Shown: positions 43,781 through 52,144 of the stretch, one piece after another
How positions within the stretch are numbered: position 1 is the first letter of the stretch
Layout: every line of letters starts with the position of its first letter
The notes under the pieces: generated by a model
What the model was told of the DNA's origin: nothing
Seen by the model: the letters and a program-made list of their open reading frames with translations, nothing else
Database searches by the model: none
Translations under genes and position numbers: made by a program
NCBI RefSeq assembly: GCF_014851805.1
Contig: NZ_JACVAK010000002.1
Location: forward strand, 930,001 to 994,000
Length of the DNA stretch: 64,000 bases
Source: Pseudoxanthomonas sp. PXM02
Lineage (GTDB): Bacteria > Pseudomonadota > Gammaproteobacteria > Xanthomonadales > Xanthomonadaceae
Direction of reading: 5' to 3'

Positions 43781-44529
43781 GCGCAACGCTCCAGGGGGCG
43801 AATGGCGAATCCCGAGGCTTCGATCGTCTCGCGGAGTCCGCGGGCGAACGCGACGGCGTCGGGACGATCGCCGTGCAGGCAGATGCTGTCCGCCTGCAGG
43901 GGAATCCGTTCTCCCGTGCGTGCCACGACGAGGCCTTCATCCAGCAGGCGGGTCACCTGCCGCGCGGCGGTCGGCAGGTCATCGATGCTGGCATCCGCAT
44001 GCGTACGCGGTGTAAGCGCGCCGTCGATCTCGTAGCGACGCTCGGCGAAGGCTTCGTGCGCGACGCTCAGGCCGAGCCGCTCGCCTGCCGCCGTCAGTGC
44101 ACTGCCGGACAGGCCGTACAGCACCAGCCCCGCGTCGTGGTCACGGACCGCGCGTGCCAGCGCGTCGGCCAGCACGGCATCGCGTGCCGCCTGGTTGTAC
44201 AGGGCACCATGCGGCTTCACATGGTGCAGGCGTCCGCCGGCGGCACGCACGAAGCCGTCCAGCGCCGCCACCTGGTACAGCGTCAGCGCGTACGCCTCGT
44301 CGGGCGTGAGCGCGTGCGCGACGCGGCCGAAGTTCTCGCGATCCGCATGCGACGGGTGCGCGCCGATCGCGACGCCATGCGCCAGGCACAGGGCCACCGT
44401 GCGCCGCATGGTGTCCGGCGAACCGGCATGGAATCCGCAGGCGATGCTGGCCGAGCTGATATAGGGGAGGATCGCGGCATCGTCGCCACAGTCTTCGCCC
44501 AGGTCGCAGTTGAAGTCGATGGTGCGCAT
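43777..44529 (-). CDS. pxpA: 5-oxoprolinase subunit A (LamB/YcsF family)
   Basis: Subunit of the ATP-dependent 5-oxoprolinase PxpABC, which opens 5-oxoproline to glutamate. The 250-residue protein has the N-terminal IDFNCDLGEDCG, SSASIACGFHAGSPDTM, GAHPSHADRENFGR, HVKPHGALYN and the terminal LQADSICLHGD, all typical of YcsF. The start at 44529 is the family N-terminus. It lies 20 nt after pxpC and overlaps DUF969. Confidence 0.95.
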   Translation of the reverse strand: MRTIDFNCDLGEDCGDDAAILPYISSASIACGFHAGSPDTMRRTVALCLAHGVAIGAHPSHADRENFGRVAHALTPDEAYALTLYQVAALDGFVRAAGGRLHHVKPHGALYNQAARDAVLADALARAVRDHDAGLVLYGLSGSALTAAGERLGLSVAHEAFAERRYEIDGALTPRTHADASIDDLPTAARQVTRLLDEGLVVARTGERIPLQADSICLHGDRPDAVAFARGLRETIEASGFAIRPLERCA

Positions 44530-44549
44530 GGTGGTGAGCCTACCGCGCC

Positions 44550-45494
44550 TCACCGCCGCTGCGCGATGGCCAGGCGCACGCGCGCGTAACGATGGGCGTG
44601 GTCGCGCACCAGCGTTTGGGCCTTCTGCGCGGTGACGGGCTCGAAGTGCACCGGCTCGCCTGGACGAAGTTGCGCGGCGCGTCCGAGATCGCAGGCGAGC
44701 ACGTGGCCGAGCCGCGGATAGCCGCCCACGGTCTGGGCGTCGGCCAGCAGCAGGATCGGTTGTCCGTCCGGCGGCAGTTGCAGGGTGCCGATGGCGACCG
44801 GCTCGGACACGCCGTTGGCCTCGCCTGCGGGCAGGGAAGCGCCCGTCAGCCGCAGGCCCTGCCGGTTGCTGTTCGCATGCGCGTGCCACGCATGCGCCGC
44901 AAGGCTTTCCGCCGCGGCATGGGAGGAGGGGAGATAGCGCAGCACGTGGCGATCGAATGTCCAGGCGTCGTCCATGTCGACCCACCATGACGGAAACGTC
45001 GGGCGGCGCACGGACGGCGTCGTGGTGCCGTCGCCCAGCGGCAGACGATCGCCGGTCACCAACGCCCGTCCTTCAAGACCGCCGAAGCCGCCGCGCAGAT
45101 CGGTACTGCGGCTGCCCAACACTGACGGCGCGGCGATACCGCCTGCGATCGCCAGCCATGCACGCAGCCCGTCGCGCAGCGTGCCGAAGCGGAGTTCGCC
45201 GGCAGGCAGGTCGAGCGGGCGTCCGGCAGGGAGCGGTACATCGTTCCACCATGCCGGCACCGCGGCGCCGGTGAGCGCGATGCGACACGCGCGTGGCAGC
45301 CGCAGGCGCGGACCCTGCAGGGCCATTTCCAGTCCTGCCGCCGTTTCATCGTTGCCGACCAGCAGGTTCGCCACTGCCAGTGCGGAGGTATCCAGTGCGC
45401 CTGCGCGACCGACGCCGAGATGACGCCAGCCATGGCGCCCCTGGTCTTGCACGGTGGTCTGGGCACCGGCGGCGAGGACCTGCCACGCCGTCAT
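44550..45494 (-). CDS. pxpC: 5-oxoprolinase subunit C (biotin-dependent carboxylase-like, KipA family)
   Basis: A 314-residue subunit of PxpABC with the cyclophilin-like AHS2 domain. The signatures are TTVQDQGRHGWRHLGVGRAGALD, ANLLVGNDETAAGLEMALQGP, AWLAIAGGI and, near the C-terminus, GYPRLGHVLACDLGRAAQLRPGE. Its ATG overlaps the pxpB stop, so B and C are made in equal amounts. In other bacteria the pair is often fused. Confidence 0.94.
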   Translation of the reverse strand: MTAWQVLAAGAQTTVQDQGRHGWRHLGVGRAGALDTSALAVANLLVGNDETAAGLEMALQGPRLRLPRACRIALTGAAVPAWWNDVPLPAGRPLDLPAGELRFGTLRDGLRAWLAIAGGIAAPSVLGSRSTDLRGGFGGLEGRALVTGDRLPLGDGTTTPSVRRPTFPSWWVDMDDAWTFDRHVLRYLPSSHAAAESLAAHAWHAHANSNRQGLRLTGASLPAGEANGVSEPVAIGTLQLPPDGQPILLLADAQTVGGYPRLGHVLACDLGRAAQLRPGEPVHFEPVTAQKAQTLVRDHAHRYARVRLAIAQRR

Positions 45495-46183
45495 GGCGTG
45501 CGCTCCAGGCGCGTGAAGTCATCTGCACCGATGGGGACGAACCGCACGCGATCACCCGGTTGCAGCAGCGAGGGCCGGGCGCGAGCCGGATCGAACAGCA
45601 TGAGCGGCGTGCGCCCCAGCAGCCGCCAGCCGCCCGGACTCTCGCGGGGATAGATGCCAGCCTGCGCACCGGCGATGGCGACGGAACCGGCCGGCACGCG
45701 CGTCCGCGGCGTGGCCAGGCGGGGCAGGGTCAATCCTGGATCCAGTCCCAGCAGATACGGAAACCCCGGAGCGAAACCGATCATCGCCACGGTGTAGATC
45801 GCCGCGCTGTGGCGCGCGATCAACGTCGCCTCGTCCACGCCCAGTGTGCTGGCCGCATCCGCGAGATCCTCGCCATGTGTACCGCCGTAGCAGACGGGAA
45901 CCTCAAGCAGCGCACCCGGGCTCTCCTTCGTGGTCGTCATGCCGGCGAGCAGACGATGGACCAGGTCGCTGACGGTCCGCGCCGGATCGTCCAGCTGTGC
46001 CGCATCGAAGAACACCGCGAGGCTGGCGTATGCCGGCACCAGGTCGCGCAGCCAGGGCAGGTCAAGGTTTCGCAGGGCGGCCGTCAGGGCATGGACGCGC
46101 GCGTTGATTGCCGGATCAACGCCTTCGCCAAGATGCACGAGCACGGCATCGTCGCCGAGTGGCTCGAAACGCGGCGCGCTCAT
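45491..46183 (-). CDS. pxpB: 5-oxoprolinase subunit B (KipI/AHS1 family)
   Basis: A 230-residue AHS1-domain protein. It has FEPLGDDAVLVHLGEGVDP, DLVPAYASLAVFFD, the VPVCYGGTHGEDLADAA segment, IGFAPGFPYLLGLDPGL and VPAGSVAIAGAQAGIYPRESPGGW, the strongest family marker. In Bacillus KipI also binds the kinase KinA, but the three-gene set here points to 5-oxoprolinase. It is overlapped at both ends (HIT upstream, pxpC downstream). Confidence 0.94.
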   Translation of the reverse strand: MSAPRFEPLGDDAVLVHLGEGVDPAINARVHALTAALRNLDLPWLRDLVPAYASLAVFFDAAQLDDPARTVSDLVHRLLAGMTTTKESPGALLEVPVCYGGTHGEDLADAASTLGVDEATLIARHSAAIYTVAMIGFAPGFPYLLGLDPGLTLPRLATPRTRVPAGSVAIAGAQAGIYPRESPGGWRLLGRTPLMLFDPARARPSLLQPGDRVRFVPIGADDFTRLERTP

Positions 46184-46587
46184 GCCAGACGCTGACGCCA
46201 GCGTTCGATTTCCATACCCAACTGGTCGGGCGAATGGCGCACGGCGTGGCCGTGACCCCAGACGGGTCCGGGCCACGCGGCATCGCCCTCGTGACGTCCC
46301 ACCAGATGGACGTGCAACTGGCGCACGATGTTGCCCAGGGCGCCGATGTTGAGCTTTTCGACGCCGGGCGCCGAACGGATCAGCTGCCCGGCCTGGTTGA
46401 TTTCGGCCAGCAACAGGCGCTGCTGTCCGCCGTCCAGCTCCAGCCATTCGCTGACGTCGTTGACGCGCGGCACCAGCACCAGCCACGGGTACCGCGTGTC
46501 ATCCATCAGCCGGACCTGCGACAGCGGGCCGTCGGCGATGAAGGCGCTGTCGGCGGCCAGGCGTGGGTCGAGCAGGAAGTCGGTCAT
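46180..46587 (-). CDS. HIT-domain protein
   Basis: A 135-residue histidine-triad protein. [16 protein letters not shown] and the active-site [22 protein letters not shown] are seen. His92 and His94 are kept, but the third position of HxHxH is valine, a form seen in a proteobacterial HIT subgroup. It may hydrolyse nucleotide-linked metabolites (adenylates), but its substrate is unknown. The stop overlaps the pxpB start and the ATG overlaps the dienelactone hydrolase stop. Confidence 0.85.
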   Translation of the reverse strand: MTDFLLDPRLAADSAFIADGPLSQVRLMDDTRYPWLVLVPRVNDVSEWLELDGGQQRLLLAEINQAGQLIRSAPGVEKLNIGALGNIVRQLHVHLVGRHEGDAAWPGPVWGHGHAVRHSPDQLGMEIERWRQRLA

Positions 46588-47243
46588 GCGAGATTCCGGG
46601 TGAAGAAGTCGAGCGTGCGGTCGCGTGCCAGCCGTGCGCTGGAAGGTTCGTAGTCCGCGCGCAGATCGTTGTTGAAGCCGTGCTCAGCCGGATAGGTGAA
46701 GACGTCCATCTGCGGCAGCAGGTCGCGATGCTGCTGCACCATCTTCGGCGGAATGGATGCATCGCGGTCGCCGAAGTGGAACATCACCGGCGCGAGCGGC
46801 GTCTCGGTCAGGAACGGCGCATTGCGCGCGCCGTAGTAGCTGACCGACGGCAGGCCCAGCCGCGTTGCCGCCAGCAGCGCCACGGTGCCGCCCCAGCAGT
46901 AGCCCACGCAACCGACCTTGCCGGCCCCGGCGATGGCATCGGCCGCGCTGGCGGTGATGTCCACGGCTGCATCGAGCCCAAGTCGCGTGATCAGCTCGCG
47001 CCCGCGTGCGAAGCCGGTGTCGTTGTAGTCCAGTTCCACGCGCGGCTCGATGACATCGAAGTAGGCCGGTGCGAGGGCGACATAGCCGTCGATGGCGAAG
47101 CCCTCGGCCACGCTGCGGATGTGCGCGTTCACGCCGAAGATCTCCTGCACGACCACCAGTGCGCCGCGCGGCGTGTCGGCGGGGTCCGCGCGCCAGGCAC
47201 CGATGCGGCCCCGTGGCGTGTCGATCTGTATCCAGTGGCCCAT
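46584..47243 (-). CDS. Dienelactone hydrolase family protein
   Basis: A 219-residue alpha/beta hydrolase. It has [21 protein letters not shown] and the cysteine nucleophile [11 protein letters not shown] (Cys116); the aspartate is in [10 protein letters not shown] and the histidine in [11 protein letters not shown] (about His188). These residues form the Cys-Asp-His triad of dienelactone hydrolases. As first gene of the 5-oxoproline operon it may act on another lactone or cyclic compound, but this is speculative. A TACACT -10 candidate on the minus strand (47276-47271) lies 27 nt upstream of the ATG. Confidence 0.9.
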   Translation of the reverse strand: MGHWIQIDTPRGRIGAWRADPADTPRGALVVVQEIFGVNAHIRSVAEGFAIDGYVALAPAYFDVIEPRVELDYNDTGFARGRELITRLGLDAAVDITASAADAIAGAGKVGCVGYCWGGTVALLAATRLGLPSVSYYGARNAPFLTETPLAPVMFHFGDRDASIPPKMVQQHRDLLPQMDVFTYPAEHGFNNDLRADYEPSSARLARDRTLDFFTRNLA

Positions 47244-47332
47244 CGGCGGGATTCCGGCGAAACGGCGTCCAGTGTATGCGCAGGTGGCCCCGCGGGCCGA
47301 ATGGCCGGGCCGGGTCCGGACGGCCGGGAGGC

Positions 47333-47338
47333 TATAAT
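47333..47338 (+). promoter_or_regulatory. TATAAT -10 of rimO
   Basis: A perfect TATAAT is followed by the CCGCGCC discriminator seen at other genes here. The ATG at 47373 is 34 nt downstream. Confidence 0.55.
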
Positions 47339-47372
47339 CCGCGCCCCGTACACGCCGCCGCCGTACAGCCCC

Positions 47373-48731
47373 ATGTCCCTGCAGAACCCCAAAGTCGGCT
47401 TCGTCAGCCTCGGCTGCCCGAAGGCCCTGGTCGATTCCGAGCGCATCCTCACCCAGCTCCGCGTGGAGGGATACGACATCGTGCCGACCTACGACGCGGC
47501 GGACGTGGTGGTGGTGAACACCTGCGGCTTCATCGATTCCGCTGTGGCCGAGTCGCTGGACGCCATCGGCGAAGCGATGAACGAGAACGGCAAGGTCATC
47601 GTCACCGGCTGCCTGGGCAAGCGTCCGGAGCAGATCCGCGAGCAGTATCCCGACGTGCTGTCGATCAGCGGTCCGCAGGACTACCAGAGCGTGATGGAAG
47701 CGCTGCATGCGGCGCTGCCGCCGAAGCACGATCCCTTCATCGACCTGGTGCCGGACTACGGCGTCAAACTGACGCCGCGGCACTTCGCCTACCTGAAGAT
47801 TTCCGAGGGCTGCAACCACCGTTGCAGCTTCTGCATCATCCCGTCGATGCGTGGCGACCTGGTGTCGCGCCCGGTCGACGACGTGCTGCGTGAAGCCGAG
47901 CGTCTGGTACGCGGCGGCGTGAAGGAATTGCTGGTCGTCTCGCAGGACACCTCCGCCTACGGCGTGGACGTGAAGTACGCCGAGCGCGAGTGGCGCGGCA
48001 AGGCCTATCAGACGCGGATGAAGGCGTTGTGCGAAGGCCTGGGCGAACTGGATGCCTGGGTGCGCCTGCACTACGTGTATCCGTATCCGCACGTCGACGA
48101 CGTCGTGCCGCTGATGGCCGAGGGCAAGGTGCTGCCGTACCTCGACATCCCGTTCCAGCACGCCAGCCCGCGCATCCTCAAGCTGATGAAGCGTCCCGGC
48201 GCCGTCGACAAGACGCTGGAGCGCGTGAAGCGCTGGCGTTCGATCTGCCCCGACATCACCCTGCGTTCGACCTTCATCGTCGGCTTCCCCGGCGAGACGG
48301 ACCAGGAGTTCGAGGACCTGCTGCAGTTCCTGGACGAAGCGCAGCTGGATCGCGTGGGCGCGTTCGCCTACTCGCCGGTCGAAGGTGCCGCCGCCAACCT
48401 GCTGCCGGATCCGGTGCCGGAAGAGGTCAAGCAGGAGCGTCTGGCGCGCTTCATGCAGAAGCAGGCCGAGATTTCCGCCGCACGACTCGAGGCGAAGATC
48501 GGTACGGTGCAGCAGTGCCTGGTCGACCTGATCGAGGACGACATCGCCGTCGCGCGTTCCAAGTCGGACGCGCCGGAGATCGATGGTCTGGTGCACATCC
48601 AGAACGGCGGTGAGCTGGGTCTGCGCGTCGGCCAGTTCGTCGATGTCGAGATCACCGAGAGCGACGAGCACGACCTGTTCGGCGATGCCATCGTGCCGGC
48701 AGCCAGGCCGCTCGACGTCAAGGTGCTGTGA
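47373..48731 (+). CDS. rimO: Ribosomal protein S12 methylthiotransferase RimO
   Basis: Radical-SAM enzyme that methylthiolates an aspartate of ribosomal protein S12. The 452-residue protein has an N-terminal MTTase domain ([32 protein letters not shown]; three cluster cysteines). The radical-SAM motif is in [18 protein letters not shown], and a C-terminal TRAM domain follows (about 385-452). The start at 47373 ([14 protein letters not shown]) is the family start. It overlaps the DUF3025 gene by GTGA. Confidence 0.97.
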   Translation: MSLQNPKVGFVSLGCPKALVDSERILTQLRVEGYDIVPTYDAADVVVVNTCGFIDSAVAESLDAIGEAMNENGKVIVTGCLGKRPEQIREQYPDVLSISGPQDYQSVMEALHAALPPKHDPFIDLVPDYGVKLTPRHFAYLKISEGCNHRCSFCIIPSMRGDLVSRPVDDVLREAERLVRGGVKELLVVSQDTSAYGVDVKYAEREWRGKAYQTRMKALCEGLGELDAWVRLHYVYPYPHVDDVVPLMAEGKVLPYLDIPFQHASPRILKLMKRPGAVDKTLERVKRWRSICPDITLRSTFIVGFPGETDQEFEDLLQFLDEAQLDRVGAFAYSPVEGAAANLLPDPVPEEVKQERLARFMQKQAEISAARLEAKIGTVQQCLVDLIEDDIAVARSKSDAPEIDGLVHIQNGGELGLRVGQFVDVEITESDEHDLFGDAIVPAARPLDVKVL

Positions 48732-49555
48732 CCGCACCCGCGACGGAAACCCATGTCGGCCCTGGACGGCGTCGTTTCATCGCGCCCTTGCGCGGACAGG
48801 TGGATGCCATGTGTTTCCGGCATCCGCTGTTCGACGGCTACGCCGAGCATCTGGATCTGGCGACGGCGGCACGCTGGCCGGACATCGAAACGCTCAACGC
48901 GCGCATGCCGGCGTCGGCGCCTCGCTTCGTCAGGCAGGACGCGGACCTGCTGGCCGACGGATTGCACTTTGAAGCCCGCATCGCGCAGGGACACATCGCC
49001 ACGCGGACCGAGAACTGGCATGACCTGTTCAACGCCATGGTGTGGCTGCGTCACCCGGCGCTCAAGCACGCCCTCAACCGGCAGCAGTGCCGGCATATCG
49101 ACCGGATCGGCGCTCGCGAACGCAATCCGGCACAGCAAGCGCTGACCCAGTTCGATGAAAGCGGGGTCATCGTGCAGGTGCGCGACGCCACGCTGCTGGA
49201 GGTGTGGGATCGGCACGACTGGACGGCACTGTTTCTTGCGAGCGCAGATCGCTGGCGGAACGGTGACATCGCGGTTGCAGCGGTGGTCGGCCATGCGTTG
49301 ATGGAGCAGGCGCTTGTGCCGGGTCGCCTGCTGGTCGGCAAGTGCCTGGTGGTACTCGGCGATGCCAGTGACGCTATCGCGACGGTGACCGAATCGATTT
49401 CCGCGGGTATGTGCCTTGCCGCGTCGGCCGAGTTGCGCCCGCTGCCACTGGCGGGCATCCCGGGGTGGCATGCAGGGCAGGATGCGGCCTTCTACAGGCA
49501 GGCGGACTACTTCCGGCCGCTGCGCGAGGGGCGCGTGTACCCGCGACCGCAGTGA
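48728..49555 (+). CDS. DUF3025 protein
   Basis: A 275-residue cytoplasmic protein of the DUF3025 family, recognised by the central [24 protein letters not shown] and preceding [12 protein letters not shown]. Function unknown; histidine-rich motifs (HDLFNA, RHPALKH, VVGHAL) hint at metal binding. The GTG start overlaps the rimO stop, so it is translationally coupled to a ribosome-modifying enzyme. It converges on greB with a 3-nt gap. Confidence 0.8.
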   Translation: MTAPATETHVGPGRRRFIAPLRGQVDAMCFRHPLFDGYAEHLDLATAARWPDIETLNARMPASAPRFVRQDADLLADGLHFEARIAQGHIATRTENWHDLFNAMVWLRHPALKHALNRQQCRHIDRIGARERNPAQQALTQFDESGVIVQVRDATLLEVWDRHDWTALFLASADRWRNGDIAVAAVVGHALMEQALVPGRLLVGKCLVVLGDASDAIATVTESISAGMCLAASAELRPLPLAGIPGWHAGQDAAFYRQADYFRPLREGRVYPRPQ

Positions 49556-49558
49556 GCA

Positions 49559-50062
49559 TCAGCTCGCGTAGCTGACGTCCACCAGTGCGAACTGGGTGAT
49601 GCCGCCGGGGAGCTCCACGCTGAACTCGTCATCGATGCGCTTCTTCAGCAGCGCACGCGCCAGCGGCGAATCGATGCTGATCCAGCCGCGCTGGGCATCC
49701 GTTTCATCCGGGCCGACGATGCGGTAGCGCGACATCTCGCCGCTGGCGATGTTCTCCAGTTCGACCGTTGCGCCGAAGAACACCGCCTCCGGATCGCTGG
49801 GCGCGGTGTCGACCACGCGCAGTGCCTCCAGGCGCTTGCTCAGGTAGCGCACGCGCCGGTCGATCTCGCCGAGCTGCTTCTTGCGATAGGTGTACTCGGC
49901 ATTTTCCGAGCGGTCCCCTTCGGCCGCAGCGGCCGCCAGCGCCTTCACCACCTCGGGACGGCGCACGCGCCACAGATCGTCCAGCTCCGCCTTCAGACGG
50001 TCGTGGCCTTCGCGCGTGATCAGCGCCGTGCTCTTCTCGCCCGGCGGGCGCCAGCGGGACAT
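49559..50062 (-). CDS. greB: Transcription elongation factor GreB
   Basis: Cleavage factor that rescues backtracked RNA polymerase. The 167-residue protein has an N-terminal coiled coil ([51 protein letters not shown], including the acidic DRSENAEY tip). The C-terminal FKBP-like domain has [23 protein letters not shown] and the final [22 protein letters not shown] is the GreB form. The start at 50062 is 1 nt after the stop of the upstream secreted protein; a longer in-frame start overlaps it. Confidence 0.94.
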   Translation of the reverse strand: MSRWRPPGEKSTALITREGHDRLKAELDDLWRVRRPEVVKALAAAAAEGDRSENAEYTYRKKQLGEIDRRVRYLSKRLEALRVVDTAPSDPEAVFFGATVELENIASGEMSRYRIVGPDETDAQRGWISIDSPLARALLKKRIDDEFSVELPGGITQFALVDVSYAS

Positions 50063-50063
50063 C

Positions 50064-50510
50064 TCAGTCTTTCCTTCCGTCTTCCGCGTCACGGCGCAGG
50101 GTGCGGCCGCGTGGGTCCTCGACCGGTTCCATGCAACTGCCGGTGGTCAGCACGAGCAGGCCGTCATCGTGGATGGCGAACTCGCGTCGCGGCTGTGCGT
50201 GGTCCTGCGGATCGAGGTCGACGCAGGTGCCGTTCCAGGTCACCGTCCAGGTGCGGCGGACCGTCCAGGACACCAGTTCATCCTGGCAGTAGAACTGCAG
50301 GACGTAACTCCCATCGACATTCAGGGTGAGCAGCGCATCCAGCGAGGAGCAGGTTCCGGGAGTATCGGAGGGCAGGGTGCCGAAGTAGCGACCCGCCAAC
50401 GCCTTGCTGGTCGCCCCTGCGTCCGAGGCGACGTCGGCAGATGCGTTTGGTGCGATCAGCACTGCTGCAAGCAGCAGCGCTGATCGAACGGCATTGTTGC
50501 GCAAGCTCAA
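50064..50510 (-). CDS. Secreted NlpE-like protein
   Basis: A 148-residue exported protein with a signal peptide ([15 protein letters not shown]). The mature part [31 protein letters not shown] resembles the NlpE N-terminal barrel (GxYxGxLPxxxCxGIxxxLTLNxDGxY), with four cysteines that could form disulfides. There is no lipobox and no strict CxxC copper motif. The TTG start overlaps the stop of the HerA-like ATPase gene (TTGA). It is a weak family match; treat as hypothetical. Confidence 0.6.
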   Translation of the reverse strand: MSLRNNAVRSALLLAAVLIAPNASADVASDAGATSKALAGRYFGTLPSDTPGTCSSLDALLTLNVDGSYVLQFYCQDELVSWTVRRTWTVTWNGTCVDLDPQDHAQPRREFAIHDDGLLVLTTGSCMEPVEDPRGRTLRRDAEDGRKD

Positions 50511-52009
50511 CGCTTGCCGCCGAAGATGCTGCCCAGGATGCCGCGCACGATCTGGTTGCCCAGCTTGGTGCCGATGGTGCGCGTGGTCTGCTTGGCCATC
50601 GTTTCGATCATGCCCTGGCGGCGCTTGGTGCCGAACACCGCATCCTTCACCGTCTGGCCGAAACCGCCGGCATCCGGATCGTCCTTCTCCGTCTTCGCCG
50701 CCGGTGCGTTGGCAGCCTGCGTCGCGGTCTCAGCGCGCTTGGCCAGCATTTCCGCCGCCGATTCACGGTTCACGGCCGTGTCGTACTTGCCGCCAACCGG
50801 ACTGCCGTTGCGCACCTGCTGGCGTTCGGCCTCGTTGATCGCGCCCATCCGGCAGCGCGGCGGCGAGACCAAGGTCTGCTGCACCGGCGACGGAATGCCC
50901 TTGTCCTGCAGCGTGGACACCAGCGCCTCGCCGGTGCCGAGCGTGGAGATGGCCTGGGCCACGTCCAGCTTCGGATTCGGTACGAAGGTCTGCGCCGCGG
51001 TCTTGACCGCCTTCTGGTCGCGCGGGGTGAAGGCACGCAGCGCGTGCTGCACGCGGTTGCCGAGCTGACCCAGGATGTTGTCCGGCACGTCGTCGGGGAA
51101 CTGCGAGCAGAAGTACACGCCCACGCCCTTGGAACGGATCAGGCGCACGACCTGCTCGATGCGCTGCTGGAGCGCCGGCGGTGCGTCGTCGAACAGCAGG
51201 TGCGCTTCGTCGAACACGAACACCAGCTTGGGTTTGTCCAGATCGCCGACTTCCGGCAGCGTCTCGAACAGTTCCGACAGCAGCCACAGCAGGAAGCTGG
51301 AGTAGAGGCGCGGTTTCAGAATCAACTGGTCGGCGGCAAGGATGCCGATGACGCCGCGGCCATCCGTGTTCGTGCGCATCAGGTCGGCCAGTTCCAGCGC
51401 GGGCTCGCCGAAGAACATCTCGCCGCCTTCCTGTTCCAGCCGCAGCAGCGCGCGCTGGATGGCGCCCACCGACTGCGTGCTGACCAGGCCGTAGCTGGTG
51501 GAGATGTCCTTGCGCTCGGCTGCGACCAGGCCCAGCAGCGCGCGCAGGTCTTCCAGATCGAGCAGCAGCAGGCCGCGGTCGTCGGCGAGCTTGAACACGA
51601 TGTCCAGCACGCCGCTCTGGGTGTCGTTCAATTCGAGGATGCGCGCCAGCAGGGTGGGGCCCATCTCGCTGACGGTGGTGCGGACCGGATGGCCGAGCTT
51701 GCCGTACAGGTCCCAGAAGATCACCGGACTGGCGATGGGGGCGTAGTCGGCGATGCCGATGTCCTTCGCCCGCTGCAGCACCTTCTCGCTGCCGTCTCCG
51801 GCAGCGGCCAGGCCGGCGACGTCGCCCTTCACGTCGGCCATGAACACGGGGACGCCCATGCGCGAGAAGCCCTCGGCCAGCGTCATCAGCGTCACGGTTT
51901 TGCCGGTGCCGGTGGCCCCGGCCACCAGGCCATGGCGGTTGCCGAACTTCGGCTGCAGCGTGACCGGAACATCGTCCGTGACGCCCTTGCCCAGCAGGAT
52001 CGGATCCAT
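50507..52009 (-). CDS. HerA-like ATPase (DUF853 family)
   Basis: A 500-residue P-loop NTPase of the HerA/FtsK superfamily. Walker A is VAGATGTGKTVTLMTLA (about residues 30-46), followed by FMADVKGDVAGLA, ILELNDTQSGVLDI, Walker B LVFVFDEAHLLFDDAP and the arginine-finger region RSKGVGVYFCSQ. The C-terminus has Ala/Lys-rich low complexity and a glycine-rich tail ([11 protein letters not shown]). The role of DUF853 proteins is not known. The start at 52009 is the family N-terminus MDPILLGKG. Confidence 0.88.
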   Translation of the reverse strand: MDPILLGKGVTDDVPVTLQPKFGNRHGLVAGATGTGKTVTLMTLAEGFSRMGVPVFMADVKGDVAGLAAAGDGSEKVLQRAKDIGIADYAPIASPVIFWDLYGKLGHPVRTTVSEMGPTLLARILELNDTQSGVLDIVFKLADDRGLLLLDLEDLRALLGLVAAERKDISTSYGLVSTQSVGAIQRALLRLEQEGGEMFFGEPALELADLMRTNTDGRGVIGILAADQLILKPRLYSSFLLWLLSELFETLPEVGDLDKPKLVFVFDEAHLLFDDAPPALQQRIEQVVRLIRSKGVGVYFCSQFPDDVPDNILGQLGNRVQHALRAFTPRDQKAVKTAAQTFVPNPKLDVAQAISTLGTGEALVSTLQDKGIPSPVQQTLVSPPRCRMGAINEAERQQVRNGSPVGGKYDTAVNRESAAEMLAKRAETATQAANAPAAKTEKDDPDAGGFGQTVKDAVFGTKRRQGMIETMAKQTTRTIGTKLGNQIVRGILGSIFGGKR

Positions 52010-52144
52010 GTGCAACCTCGCGTGGTGATGCCGGGATTCTAGCGGCTGGAAACCGCCTCCGGGATAAAGGACCGCGACGTGCGACCTTGCCCCGGCCGCG
52101 CGGGCAGGGCTACCCTCCCGGCTCACACTCTGGATGCCCACCTG

